A DNA stretch of 64,000 nucleotides, taken from positions 310,001 to 374,000 of the forward strand of contig CP072660.1 of the NCBI GenBank assembly GCA_029637525.1, in the 5' to 3' direction. Below the pieces are notes generated by a model that saw nothing but the letters and a program-made list of their open reading frames with translations, ran no database searches and had not been told where the DNA came from. The position numbers and the translations under genes were made by a program. Origin of the DNA: Desulfurococcaceae archaeon MEX13E-LK6-19. GTDB lineage: Archaea > Thermoproteota > Thermoprotei_A > Sulfolobales > Desulfurococcaceae. Shown piece after piece: positions 24,730-31,341 of the stretch (position 1 is its first letter; each line of letters starts with the position of its first letter).

Positions 24730-24971
24730 TGGCTGAAAAGGATAAGAAGCATGATGTTGAAGATGGGGAATTTGATGTTTATCAGTTTTGTCTAGACAAC
24801 TTTGATGACAGTGTGAGATGTGATTGTGATGGATGCTGGACAACAGACGACGTCTTGAATGCTATGTGTAGTGAGATCTGGGAAGATATTGCATACGAGC
24901 TTGGCATGCTAGATTACTGTGATGAAGATGAAGAATTCCTTGACGAAGATGATGAAGATCTAGACTGGTGA
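24729..24971 (+). CDS. Highly acidic small protein
   Basis: 80 residues, of which about 31 are Asp or Glu and only five or so are basic; the C-terminal 17 residues are almost purely acidic. Five Cys occur, three as CDCDGC. Charge and size fit a DNA-mimic protein (anti-restriction or anti-nuclease type) or an acidic partner of a basic protein, but no known family is recognised. Embedded in the coupled operon (overlap of one base with the upstream stop). Confidence 0.65.
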   Translation: MAEKDKKHDVEDGEFDVYQFCLDNFDDSVRCDCDGCWTTDDVLNAMCSEIWEDIAYELGMLDYCDEDEEFLDEDDEDLDW

Positions 24972-24976
24972 AAACA

Positions 24977-25078
24977 ATGTTGTTTGAAGTTTGTATGTTT
25001 TTGTTCGCCTTTACGCTCCTGGGTGTCCTGGGTCTCGCTGTGAAGTTGCCTGTACTCGAGGAGGGTGGTGGGCTATGA
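24977..25078 (+). CDS. 33-residue single-helix membrane peptide
   Basis: A short frame read from the sequence: ATG at 24977, TGA at 25076-25078. It starts MLFEVCMFLFAFTLLGVLG and ends in an EEGGGL tail. The stop overlaps the start of the next gene (CTATGAGG), which fills the gap between two otherwise coupled genes. One hydrophobic segment. Function unknown. Confidence 0.5.
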   Translation: MLFEVCMFLFAFTLLGVLGLAVKLPVLEEGGGL

Positions 25079-25728
25079 GGCATGCGTATGATTATTCGTT
25101 GAAGCTGGCTGCTAGGCAGGCTGTGATAGCCGAGATAACGAGGAGGTTCATAAAGAGTGTGAAGAGGAACTGGAGCCTAGTTGAAGGCTATAAGAGGATG
25201 AGGCTGGGTAGTCCGCTGAGAATAGATTATGATGAACGGAGGACTATACTGGACATCTATATAGAGCTGCCAGCCACGAGGCCAGTCAGGTACCTTGTAT
25301 ACATATCTATGCAGACAAGCAGGCCGCTGAGCCCCAGCCAGACCAGGACAAAGATACTCAGGCTCCTGGAGAGGAAAACAAGGTATGTCACGGGAATGGA
25401 TACAGCAAAGTACATCCTATGCCCCGCAGGATATACCAGAGGAGCACTAGAGATGCTCAGGACAGCAAGAATAATCCCCATGAAGAACATGCACGAGATA
25501 ATAAAGAACATGGCCAAGTACTTCAAGAACAGATACACCAAGCTCATTGATGCCTTACGTGGAAAACGACTCTACGGAGAACTCATGCTCCTAGCCTACA
25601 TCCTCAGAGAAATAACAAAAGAACTAGGAGAAACAATAGCCAACGATCCACTAGAACAATACCTCAAATACTACCCATCACCACTCATCCTCGCAGAACA
25701 AGGCATAGAAATCCCAGCACCACATTAG
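25075..25728 (+). CDS. Unknown basic protein ending the regulator operon
   Basis: 217 residues from ATG 25075; an open frame to 24991 is a shadow of the small membrane peptide. Basic helical start (LKLAARQAVIAEITRRFIKSVKRNW), then a beta hairpin-like stretch (RRTILDIYIELPATRPVRYLVYISMQ) that could be a nuclease-type core with an Asp-Glu pair, then helices. I do not recognise a family. Last gene before the repeat cluster; the stop is 34 bases before repeat copy 4. Confidence 0.66.
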   Translation: MRHAYDYSLKLAARQAVIAEITRRFIKSVKRNWSLVEGYKRMRLGSPLRIDYDERRTILDIYIELPATRPVRYLVYISMQTSRPLSPSQTRTKILRLLERKTRYVTGMDTAKYILCPAGYTRGALEMLRTARIIPMKNMHEIIKNMAKYFKNRYTKLIDALRGKRLYGELMLLAYILREITKELGETIANDPLEQYLKYYPSPLILAEQGIEIPAPH

Positions 25729-25761
25729 CCGATCCCTTCACTCTTCTAGCTTATTCCATTA

Positions 25762-25798
25762 GTGTTAGGTAGATTCTTACTGGGGTTCTACCTAACAC
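25762..25798. repeat. 37-bp inverted repeat, copy 4
   Basis: Perfect 12-bp arms, 13-bp spacer. First of three copies clustered downstream of the regulator operon; copy 5 begins 51 bases after the start of this one. Confidence 0.93.
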
Positions 25799-25812
25799 TC
25801 TTTACCGTGAAG

Positions 25813-25849
25813 GTGTTAGGTAGACTTCCACTCCACTTCTACCTAACAC
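25813..25849. repeat. 37-bp inverted repeat, copy 5
   Basis: Perfect 12-bp arms, 13-bp spacer, 14 bases after copy 4. Confidence 0.93.
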
Positions 25850-25882
25850 TTGAACCCTGCACCCTGTATCTTTGCTTAAGTG

Positions 25883-25919
25883 GTGTTAGGTAGAGCTCCA
25901 CCCGAATTCTACCTAACAA
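25883..25919. repeat. 37-bp inverted repeat, copy 6
   Basis: 13-bp spacer; the last base of the right arm differs (AACAA instead of AACAC), otherwise complete. It ends the cluster, 33 bases after copy 5. Confidence 0.92.
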
Positions 25920-26227
25920 TAGCATCTATTCCACTCGAGAAGGAACATTGCATTACATATCAACTGATCTAAGACCCTCTGTGATGATATATCAACTGAT
26001 CTCCGATGGAGTGATGGAGTGTTCCAGGCTCTGGCCTACCTAGCCTGATCGAAGAAGCAGGTAATCAGCATGTATATCAACGATCTATAGATGAGTCATC
26101 GCCATCGCTAGAATATTCTATAGTAATTGTATTAAGAATAGGTCCTGTAGTTACAGTAAGTCATTATAAGAAAGGACTTCTATGACCTTTGGCTTCTATA
26201 ATACTCTTCTTTTAGAGTAGCATCTAA
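25920..26227. other. Gene-free region with short direct repeats, possible origin or partition site
   Basis: About 300 bases without a plausible gene between convergent operons. ATATCAACTGATCT occurs exactly at 25957-25970 and 25989-26002, and a shortened version ATATCAACGATCT at 26074-26086. Together with the three inverted repeats just to the left, the region resembles an iteron-type origin or centromere. It lies far from both element ends. Function is inferred only from repeat density and lack of genes. Confidence 0.55.
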
Positions 26228-26788
26228 TTAGTAATGAATACCTTTTTTTAATTTCTCGAAATAGGCAAGGTTTTTGCATCGTTTCTCGATCTCGCTAAAT
26301 GAGAGCCTATATTCTTTTACAAGATAGTTAAATGTTGAGGCTAGTATTCCAAAATATCTTTGGGCTATCTTTAAGCAGGTCTCCTTGTCTTGGCAGAAGA
26401 GGGTTTTATCGATTGGATGGATAGGCAGAATTTTCTTAACTTCTTTGTCACGTAGTGCTTTGCTTAGAAGCCACATTTTTTGATCAAGTATAAGTAGGTA
26501 TGTTACGTGTTCTTCGCCTATCAGAGACTCCTTGCCAGAGCATTTTCTAACCGTGACGCTTTCTAGTCCTGGATAAATTAACCCATATTCTTTTTTCATA
26601 TAGGCTAAAACACAAGCTATTGCTGCTGCAAGGTCTAGTGCTATTCTTCTTTCATAACCGAACCTGATTGCTCTAATCTGCTTGTATGCTGCAAAAGCTA
26701 TGATTATTGTTGCTAGTGCAGCAAATACTTGGGCAATATTTGCAGCTTCTCTTGATGTAAGAAACGAGATTATATCATTGATTGACAT
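26228..26788 (-). CDS. Hypothetical protein with one membrane helix
   Basis: 186 residues from ATG 26788 (GGGGT upstream); the longer frame reaches into repeat copy 7 and is rejected. A hydrophobic segment near residue 18-36 (AQVFAALATIIIAFAAY) is followed by a soluble helical domain with paired Cys (CSGKES, CQDKETC). No family recognised. Similar layout, one N-terminal helix and a cytoplasmic helical domain, occurs in many small cargo proteins of archaeal elements. Confidence 0.65.
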   Translation of the reverse strand: MSINDIISFLTSREAANIAQVFAALATIIIAFAAYKQIRAIRFGYERRIALDLAAAIACVLAYMKKEYGLIYPGLESVTVRKCSGKESLIGEEHVTYLLILDQKMWLLSKALRDKEVKKILPIHPIDKTLFCQDKETCLKIAQRYFGILASTFNYLVKEYRLSFSEIEKRCKNLAYFEKLKKGIHY

Positions 26789-26829
26789 ACCCCATCTAAT
26801 ACATTTTATCAGTATACAAACATAATAAA

Positions 26830-26866
26830 ATGTTAGGTAGACACTGGCCTGGCTTCTACCTAACAC
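26830..26866. repeat. 37-bp inverted repeat, copy 7
   Basis: First base of the left arm is A instead of G; otherwise 12-bp arms and a 13-bp spacer. It sits 42 bases upstream of the start of the minus-strand gene 26228-26788, the same distance as copy 1 from its wHTH gene. Confidence 0.92.
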
Positions 26867-27119
26867 CTTACACTGTAATTATTATAGTTTTTCATTGGAT
26901 GATTAAAGAGAATGCTACTGAACCTAGCAGGTTCTACTACCTCTTTTAAATGTATGTCTTTAATTATTGTTTTTGTATGGTGGGTTTGTTCTAGGTTTGA
27001 ACGGATTTTTCCTGTTTAGGGCGACAATATTGTCCTCGAATATTTTGTTCACTATATTGTGTTTTCCGTTTCCACATAAAAATATTTTACATTAAGATTA
27101 AAATAAGCTTGGTGGCAAT
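26867..27119. promoter_or_regulatory. Intergenic region with a 12-bp palindrome
   Basis: No gene seen in 253 bases. GACAATATTGTC at 27023-27034 is a perfect palindrome and may be an operator for the small gene at 27120, whose ATG is preceded by GGTGG. An A+T-rich stretch at 27075-27105 is the likely promoter. Confidence 0.45.
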
Positions 27120-27332
27120 ATGAGCAGACAAGAGGTATATGAATATTACCTTGTAGAATGTCAGCATGGAGAATCCCGAATAAAGGTTGCTGTTGAACCT
27201 GATAAGCTAGAAAATGAGATAAAGAGTATTGTCTTTCAGCTTATTGGACCAGTGGAAGAGTCTAAGGTTATTGAAATAGAATGCAAAGTCCGCAAACTAC
27301 GTGCAAAAGTAATATTCGAAGATGAGCAATAA
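27120..27332 (+). CDS. Small hypothetical protein
   Basis: 70 residues, ATG behind GCTTGGTGG. Beta-alpha-beta pattern: YEYYLVECQHGESRIKVAV, helix LENEIKSIVFQLIG, then VIEIECKVRKLRAKVIFEDE. Acidic overall, no family recognised. A gap of 190 bases to the integrase fragment contains the direct repeat GTTATATGG (about 27447 and 27460) in the presumed integrase promoter. Confidence 0.6.
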   Translation: MSRQEVYEYYLVECQHGESRIKVAVEPDKLENEIKSIVFQLIGPVEESKVIEIECKVRKLRAKVIFEDEQ

Positions 27333-27523
27333 GGTGATGTCTATACCTGTTAGTGGGTATAAAATCATTTCAAACTCTTTTTTATGTAAAAATTATTTCT
27401 TCTATTACTTTTTGTGTAATTTTTATGGTATTGGTTTTTAGTTTGTTATATGGGGTTGTTATATGGTCTGTGGGACGGGTTTATTAGGTTTGTTACTTGT
27501 AGTGTAATAGTGGTGTATAACGC

Positions 27524-27773
27524 ATGCCTCACCTACCTTCGCCTGAAGAGCTAAGGGACAACCCTAATCTTTTCTTGAAGCTTATGGACGAGTATAGGAT
27601 AACGCCAAGAGACCTCGGGATCACTAGGGTCTATAAAAGCATGCTTAAGAAGGGCCTCAGGAAACCCAGCCTAGAGTTATGCAGGAAGATGCTTAAGCTA
27701 GTTGAGCAGAAACAAGGAGAAGGAAGGCGGCCCGATCCCAGCTTGGGGCGGCTGCGGGGCCTCGCGGACCCCA
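27524..27773 (+). CDS. SSV-type integrase, N-terminal part (int(N))
   Basis: Codons 1-83 of the integrase, from ATG 27524 to the end of the att repeat. The helical DNA-binding head is ITPRDLGITRVYKSMLKKGL; codons 66-83 (EGRRPDPSLGRLRGLADP) are encoded by the 5S-derived att site. From 27774 the open frame merely runs antisense through the 5S gene to 27871 and is not integrase. In the circular form residue 83 is followed directly by Lys-Ile-Met of the left fragment in the same frame. In this integrated state the protein lacks its catalytic domain. Confidence 0.9.
27718..27773. repeat. Right attachment site (56-bp direct repeat)
   Basis: Identical to 8700-8755. It forms the 3' part of the intact 5S rRNA gene, so integration preserved the gene. 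Its inner end coincides with the helix IV palindrome GGGGCCTCGCGGACCCC (27756-27772). The flanking base identities diverge immediately outside (G/A at the left edge, C/A at the right). Confidence 0.93.
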
Positions 27774-27859
27774 CGGCCAACCCCAACGTGGCCGGCTTAA
27801 CTTCCGGGTTCGATATGAGACCGGGTGTTGCCCGGCCACTATGGCCGGGTCGGGCCGCC
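27726..27859 (-). rRNA. rrf: 5S ribosomal RNA, target of the integrated element
   Basis: Read on the minus strand, about 134 bases. The closing helix I is perfect (GGCGGCCCGA with TCGGGCCGCC). The conserved archaeal segments CATATCGAACCCGGAAGTTAAG and the AAGCTGGGAT 3' motif are present, and helix IV with a GCGA loop (GGGGTCCGCGAGGCCCC). The last 48 bases lie in the att repeat. A TTAAAA promoter-like element is about 30 bases upstream, inside the end of the Zn-ribbon gene. It is not linked to 16S or 23S genes in this window, as is usual for crenarchaea. Confidence 0.94.
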
Positions 27860-27887
27860 AGTTTAGTCTAGTCAGTTGTTTCGTGTT

Positions 27888-28169
27888 TTAAGTTTTTCTC
27901 CTATACTGCTGCAATTCGATCGCATATATTGCTTCTACACGCATATACTCTCCGCATTTTGGGCATCTATTTTTCACCATTGTAACAAAGTCTCCTGGCT
28001 CGAAGTCTCTTTCTATACTGTAGCCGCATTTTACGCATTTCAACAACGTTTTCGTTATAAGTTCTTTTGTTGGAGGCCTTCTTCTTGATTCTATCCACAT
28101 TTGTAATAAGACTATTATTAGACTCATTAATATCAATATTATGATGAAGTTATAGTCTTGCCATATCAT
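27888..28169 (-). CDS. Membrane-anchored Zn-ribbon protein
   Basis: 93 residues: an N-terminal helix (FIIILILMSLIIVLLQMWI) and a zinc ribbon with KCVKCGYS and RCPKCGEY pairs. Function unknown; it overlaps the DUF1512 gene upstream by four bases, so they are translated together and probably work together at the membrane. It ends 28 bases before the 5S gene on the same strand. Confidence 0.75.
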   Translation of the reverse strand: MIWQDYNFIIILILMSLIIVLLQMWIESRRRPPTKELITKTLLKCVKCGYSIERDFEPGDFVTMVKNRCPKCGEYMRVEAIYAIELQQYRRKT

Positions 28170-29260
28170 TGCGCTACACCTATTGTATTACCTATTCCAG
28201 CAACAAGCACAGTTGATCCGGGTGAAGTTGATTCTTCAATAATCTTTAAGATGTATTCTTTGGCTCGTTCCACTGCCTCGTAAATCTCTTTCTTCATAGG
28301 ATACAAAGCATCTTCAAGACCCATTTTTATTACGAGTGCACGTAACGGGATATTGTATTTAGATGTAGCTCTTTCTATAGCTATCTTCTCAGGGCCAGGA
28401 TCTCCTATTGCTGCGCCAACGCCTTCAGCTATTTCACCAACAGTTTCTCCTTCAAGTTTTAGAGCTGCATCAACAGTTACCACTAGGTCTACATTACCGT
28501 TTAGTTCTTCAATAATCTTTGCAATAGCTTTACCGGGCTTACCAACATTAGATCCAGGTCCTTCAGCCTTTATTATAAAGACCCTCCTATCACGTATCCA
28601 TGCCTCAATAACAACAACATCTTCTACTATTCTTTTAGACAAAACACGTCCTTCTTCCGCAAGTTTTACTGCAAGAAGTGGCCCAGCCGCATCACCTATG
28701 GGTGTACCTTGGAGGAATGCCGAGAAACTCTTGTAGTATGTGTCCACAATTCTCAGGATCTCAGGCATTTGAAATTGTAGTTGCATTAACAAAATCCAGT
28801 TGTTGTATTTTTCACCAATAAGAAGATAATGACGGACAACCTTATAGATGAAATTGAGTACACTAGCTATTTCTATAGATGACTCGATAAGACTTCTTTC
28901 ATACCTACTTAATTTAGGGAAAATATTCTTCAAGGAATCCTTGAACACGTTTTCTCTAACACTAAGTAAATGATCGAGACGTTTTATTATATCTGTTGGC
29001 TCTATAGAAACAGGCTCTATTGTAAAGAAGTCAAGGTACCTAGCAAGTAAGGGTGCAGGTTCCTTTACACCAAGACGTCTAAAAACTTCTTCAAGTCTAC
29101 TCTTACTTTCTTCAACTCTACTCCCTATATAAGATAACTTATTCCTAATATCAAAAGCCCATAATTTCATTTGAATTCTTTGGTTAAGCCCGGTAAATAG
29201 CATGAGGAAGAAAATCAAGAAAATTATCTGGCCTATATAGTCACTCCAGTCTCCAGACAT
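28166..29260 (-). CDS. DUF1512 family membrane protein
   Basis: About 364 residues from ATG 29260 (GGTGG upstream; a GTG at 29287 is alternative). N-terminal helix IGQIIFLIFFLMLFTGL, then a long helical region and a C-terminal alpha/beta part with repeated Gly-rich loops (EGPGSNVGKPGKAI, GVGAAIGDPGPEK). I recall this archaeal-only family as DUF1512, of unknown function. Overlaps the Zn-ribbon gene. Confidence 0.75.
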   Translation of the reverse strand: MSGDWSDYIGQIIFLIFFLMLFTGLNQRIQMKLWAFDIRNKLSYIGSRVEESKSRLEEVFRRLGVKEPAPLLARYLDFFTIEPVSIEPTDIIKRLDHLLSVRENVFKDSLKNIFPKLSRYERSLIESSIEIASVLNFIYKVVRHYLLIGEKYNNWILLMQLQFQMPEILRIVDTYYKSFSAFLQGTPIGDAAGPLLAVKLAEEGRVLSKRIVEDVVVIEAWIRDRRVFIIKAEGPGSNVGKPGKAIAKIIEELNGNVDLVVTVDAALKLEGETVGEIAEGVGAAIGDPGPEKIAIERATSKYNIPLRALVIKMGLEDALYPMKKEIYEAVERAKEYILKIIEESTSPGSTVLVAGIGNTIGVAQ

Positions 29261-29332
29261 TTGCCACCGAACCCTTTCATTCGACACTCATCTTTACGAT
29301 TAAGGTAAATTACTTACCTCCTATAAAAATTG

Positions 29333-30253
29333 CTATAAAGTGGTCACAATTACGTCTTTTCCACTAATCAATATAGTATGCTCAAACTGTGCAACAATAC
29401 CATTGGTTTTCTCAACAAGAACCGGATAAACAGTGACAACACCTTTACGGATTAGCCCTGAAATAGTGTTTCTTAGCCCATCTAGCGAAGAAACCATACT
29501 TTTTAACCATCTTTCACAGAATGGTAATCTCTTTCTAGTGTTCCAAACATAATCAACTATTTTCTTCTCAGTAAAAGATAGCCTTGTTCTTGGCTTACCT
29601 GTTCTTAAACTAAAGATTGTTACAACATTATCTTCTCTAACTAGACCTATACCAGTTGTAGCAAAGGGTTCAATAGCGTAAGCACCATTAGTAAGCCTCC
29701 AGCCAGCGCTTTTGTCCCAATAATTTGGTATGGTTAAACCCGAGTGAATGATGTACCTATCCATACTATGTCCCGTTAGATTACGTATAGGCTTATAACC
29801 CATTGATACAATTGTTTCCTCAATAATTTTACCGATCTCAGATACCTTAACACCCGGCTTAACAATCTCGAGAGCTCGTTCAAGAGCTTTTTCTGAAGCT
29901 TCAAGTAATGACTCATATGCAGGATTAAACGTGACAGATATAGCCGTGTCAGCAATATATCCATCAACATGAACACCTATATCTATTTTTAGTACAGCAT
30001 TATCCGGAATGGTGGCTTCATCGTCAATGACAGGTGTATAATGTGCAGCAATATTGTTTACAGACAAGTTAACAGGGAAAGCGGGTTCGCCTCCTAGCTC
30101 ACGAATTCTCTGTTCAATATAGTTAGCAAGTTCAACAAGCTTCATTCCAGGTTTTGATTTCTTGGCTGCCTCAGTTCTAACTCTCTTCGCGATATCACCC
30201 GCTTTAACATATTTTTTAATAATATCTTCATCAATAACCTCGATAACCAACAA
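29333..30253 (-). CDS. map: Methionine aminopeptidase, type II
   Basis: Removes the initiator Met from nascent proteins. The 306 residues show the pita-bread fold metal ligands: IDIGVHVDGYIADTAISV (two Asp), GHSMDRYIIHSG (His), EPFATTG (Glu) and VAQFEHTILI (Glu). The about 60-residue insertion before the EKKIVDYVW segment marks the archaeal/eukaryotic type II. TTG 30253 behind GGAGG is used. Size is normal for the archaeal enzyme. Confidence 0.94.
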   Translation of the reverse strand: MLVIEVIDEDIIKKYVKAGDIAKRVRTEAAKKSKPGMKLVELANYIEQRIRELGGEPAFPVNLSVNNIAAHYTPVIDDEATIPDNAVLKIDIGVHVDGYIADTAISVTFNPAYESLLEASEKALERALEIVKPGVKVSEIGKIIEETIVSMGYKPIRNLTGHSMDRYIIHSGLTIPNYWDKSAGWRLTNGAYAIEPFATTGIGLVREDNVVTIFSLRTGKPRTRLSFTEKKIVDYVWNTRKRLPFCERWLKSMVSSLDGLRNTISGLIRKGVVTVYPVLVEKTNGIVAQFEHTILISGKDVIVTTL

Positions 30254-30354
30254 AGCACGCCTCCGTTATTTTCCCTTAATGCTAATTATTTTAGGTTCTG
30301 GAGACTATTTATTAATATTTGGATAGAAATTAGTATCTTTCAAGGTGAGAATAC

Positions 30355-31050
30355 ATGACTACAATTAGATACTTGGGTCATGCTGCTTTCGAAGTCAAAT
30401 TAAAAGGCTTAGATGGGAAAGAAAAAACCATACTCATAGACCCATGGGTGACAAATCCATTATCACCATATAGAAGCGTTGAAGAGTACTTAAAAACAGT
30501 TAACAAAATAGATTACATCATCGTGACACACGACCATGGAGATCATTTAGGTGATACAGAGCCCATAGCAAAAAAGACTGGTGCTAAAGTTATTGCCATA
30601 TACGATCTTGCCGTAGAACTTGAAAAGAAGAATATTGTAGCCATAGGAGCAAATGTCGGTGGACGATTAGATATTCCAGACATATACGTTGTACTCACGC
30701 CAGCTATTCATAGTGCACAACTAGGTAATCCTGTTGGAGTAGTTGTAGGTGGAACAGATATAAGAATATATCATGCAGGAGACACTGGATTATTTGCAGA
30801 AATGACGTTTATAGGAGAACTCTACAAGCCTGATATAGCCTTGCTACCAATAGGAGGACACTTCACTATGGGGATACCTGAAGCAGTAAAAGCTGTAGAA
30901 CTAATCAAACCCAAGATCGCAATACCAATGCACTATAACACATTTCCTGTAATAAAAGCTGACGCAGATGAATTCAAGAGAAGAGTTGAAGAAAAGACGC
31001 CAACAAAAGTAGTTATCTTAAAACCAGGACAAGAATACAACTACCCCTAA
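30355..31050 (+). CDS. UPF0173-type metal-dependent hydrolase
   Basis: 231 residues of the metallo-beta-lactamase fold: starts TIRYLGHAAFEV, has THDHGDHLGD (HxHxDH, first metal site), AIHSAQLG, IYHAGDTGLF and a final PMHYNTFPV motif. This set is that of UPF0173 (YtkL-like). Physiological substrate unknown. ATG behind AAGGTGAG. Divergent from map. Confidence 0.88.
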   Translation: MTTIRYLGHAAFEVKLKGLDGKEKTILIDPWVTNPLSPYRSVEEYLKTVNKIDYIIVTHDHGDHLGDTEPIAKKTGAKVIAIYDLAVELEKKNIVAIGANVGGRLDIPDIYVVLTPAIHSAQLGNPVGVVVGGTDIRIYHAGDTGLFAEMTFIGELYKPDIALLPIGGHFTMGIPEAVKAVELIKPKIAIPMHYNTFPVIKADADEFKRRVEEKTPTKVVILKPGQEYNYP

Positions 31051-31067
31051 AACTAAATATTAAACAG

Positions 31068-31178
31068 GCCCCCAGACGCCGACAACCCCGCTCCCGCTAG
31101 TAAGAGCTCGTGGGAGAAGAGCCGGATAAGGCCCCGATGACCACGAGTGTTAGTAGCGGGGGACAGGCGTCTGGGGGC
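31068..31178 (+). ncRNA. H/ACA-like guide RNA candidate inside a 13-bp stem
   Basis: Closed by a perfect 13-bp stem (31068-31080 with 31166-31178). Inside: lower stem CCCGCTA/TAGCGGG (31093-31099, 31154-31160), an internal loop of about seven and six bases suited to a pseudouridylation pocket, an upper stem CTCGTGG/CCACGAG (31107-31113, 31141-31147), and a GAGA/GATGA pair of the kink-turn type below a short apical hairpin. ACA at 31163-31165 stands two bases after the lower stem and 15 bases from the top of the pocket, the usual H/ACA geometry. G+C is far above its surroundings. The extra outer stem is atypical. Confidence 0.6.
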
Positions 31179-31341
31179 GTATTAATGAATTAAAAATGAA
31201 ATAAATCAGTGAAAAATTGTTTTTCACATCTTAACAATTAATTCAGTACATTATTGTTCATGACGATTTTCAGAGAAAATCCATTTATAGAGGATTTCTG
31301 TTGTTATAAAATAAGTTGATATTACTATAGGTGGGTATGAT

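Larger units (their letters stand above)
8700..27773. mobile_element. 19-kb integrated element in the 5S rRNA gene
   Basis: Bounded by identical 56-bp direct repeats at 8700-8755 and 27718-27773 (offset 19018 bp). The repeat is the 3' part of 5S rRNA plus eight downstream bases. The element carries a tyrosine integrase split at the repeat, exported and membrane proteins, an HtrA-like protease, a P-loop ATPase, winged-helix and ribbon-helix-helix regulators, a Cas4-like nuclease, and seven 37-bp inverted repeats found nowhere else in the window. By eye much of it is richer in G+C than the flanks. No VirB4/VirD4-like conjugation gene and no recognisable capsid gene was seen, so it may be a provirus or a plasmid-like integrative element. 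Confidence 0.93.

Noticed and set aside
25762-25919. Regularly repeated motif with variable inner sequence, at first sight a short CRISPR array
   Set aside because: The repeats are paired inverted arms with a fixed 13-bp interior, the distances between units vary (51 and 70 bp), other copies are scattered over 17 kb, and no Cas1/Cas2 or effector gene is present.
25976-26055. Possible C/D box RNA (GTGATGA, CTGA, GTGATGG)
   Set aside because: The guide between the first boxes is only eight bases and the final D box is 27 bases from C'; geometry does not fit.
8700-27773. Element as a conjugative plasmid
   Set aside because: No VirB4/TrbE- or VirD4/TraG-like large ATPase and no relaxase was seen; the only P-loop ATPase has 273 residues.
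27774-27871. Extension of the right integrase fragment beyond the att site
   Set aside because: This part is antisense 5S rRNA; the true continuation lies at 8755.
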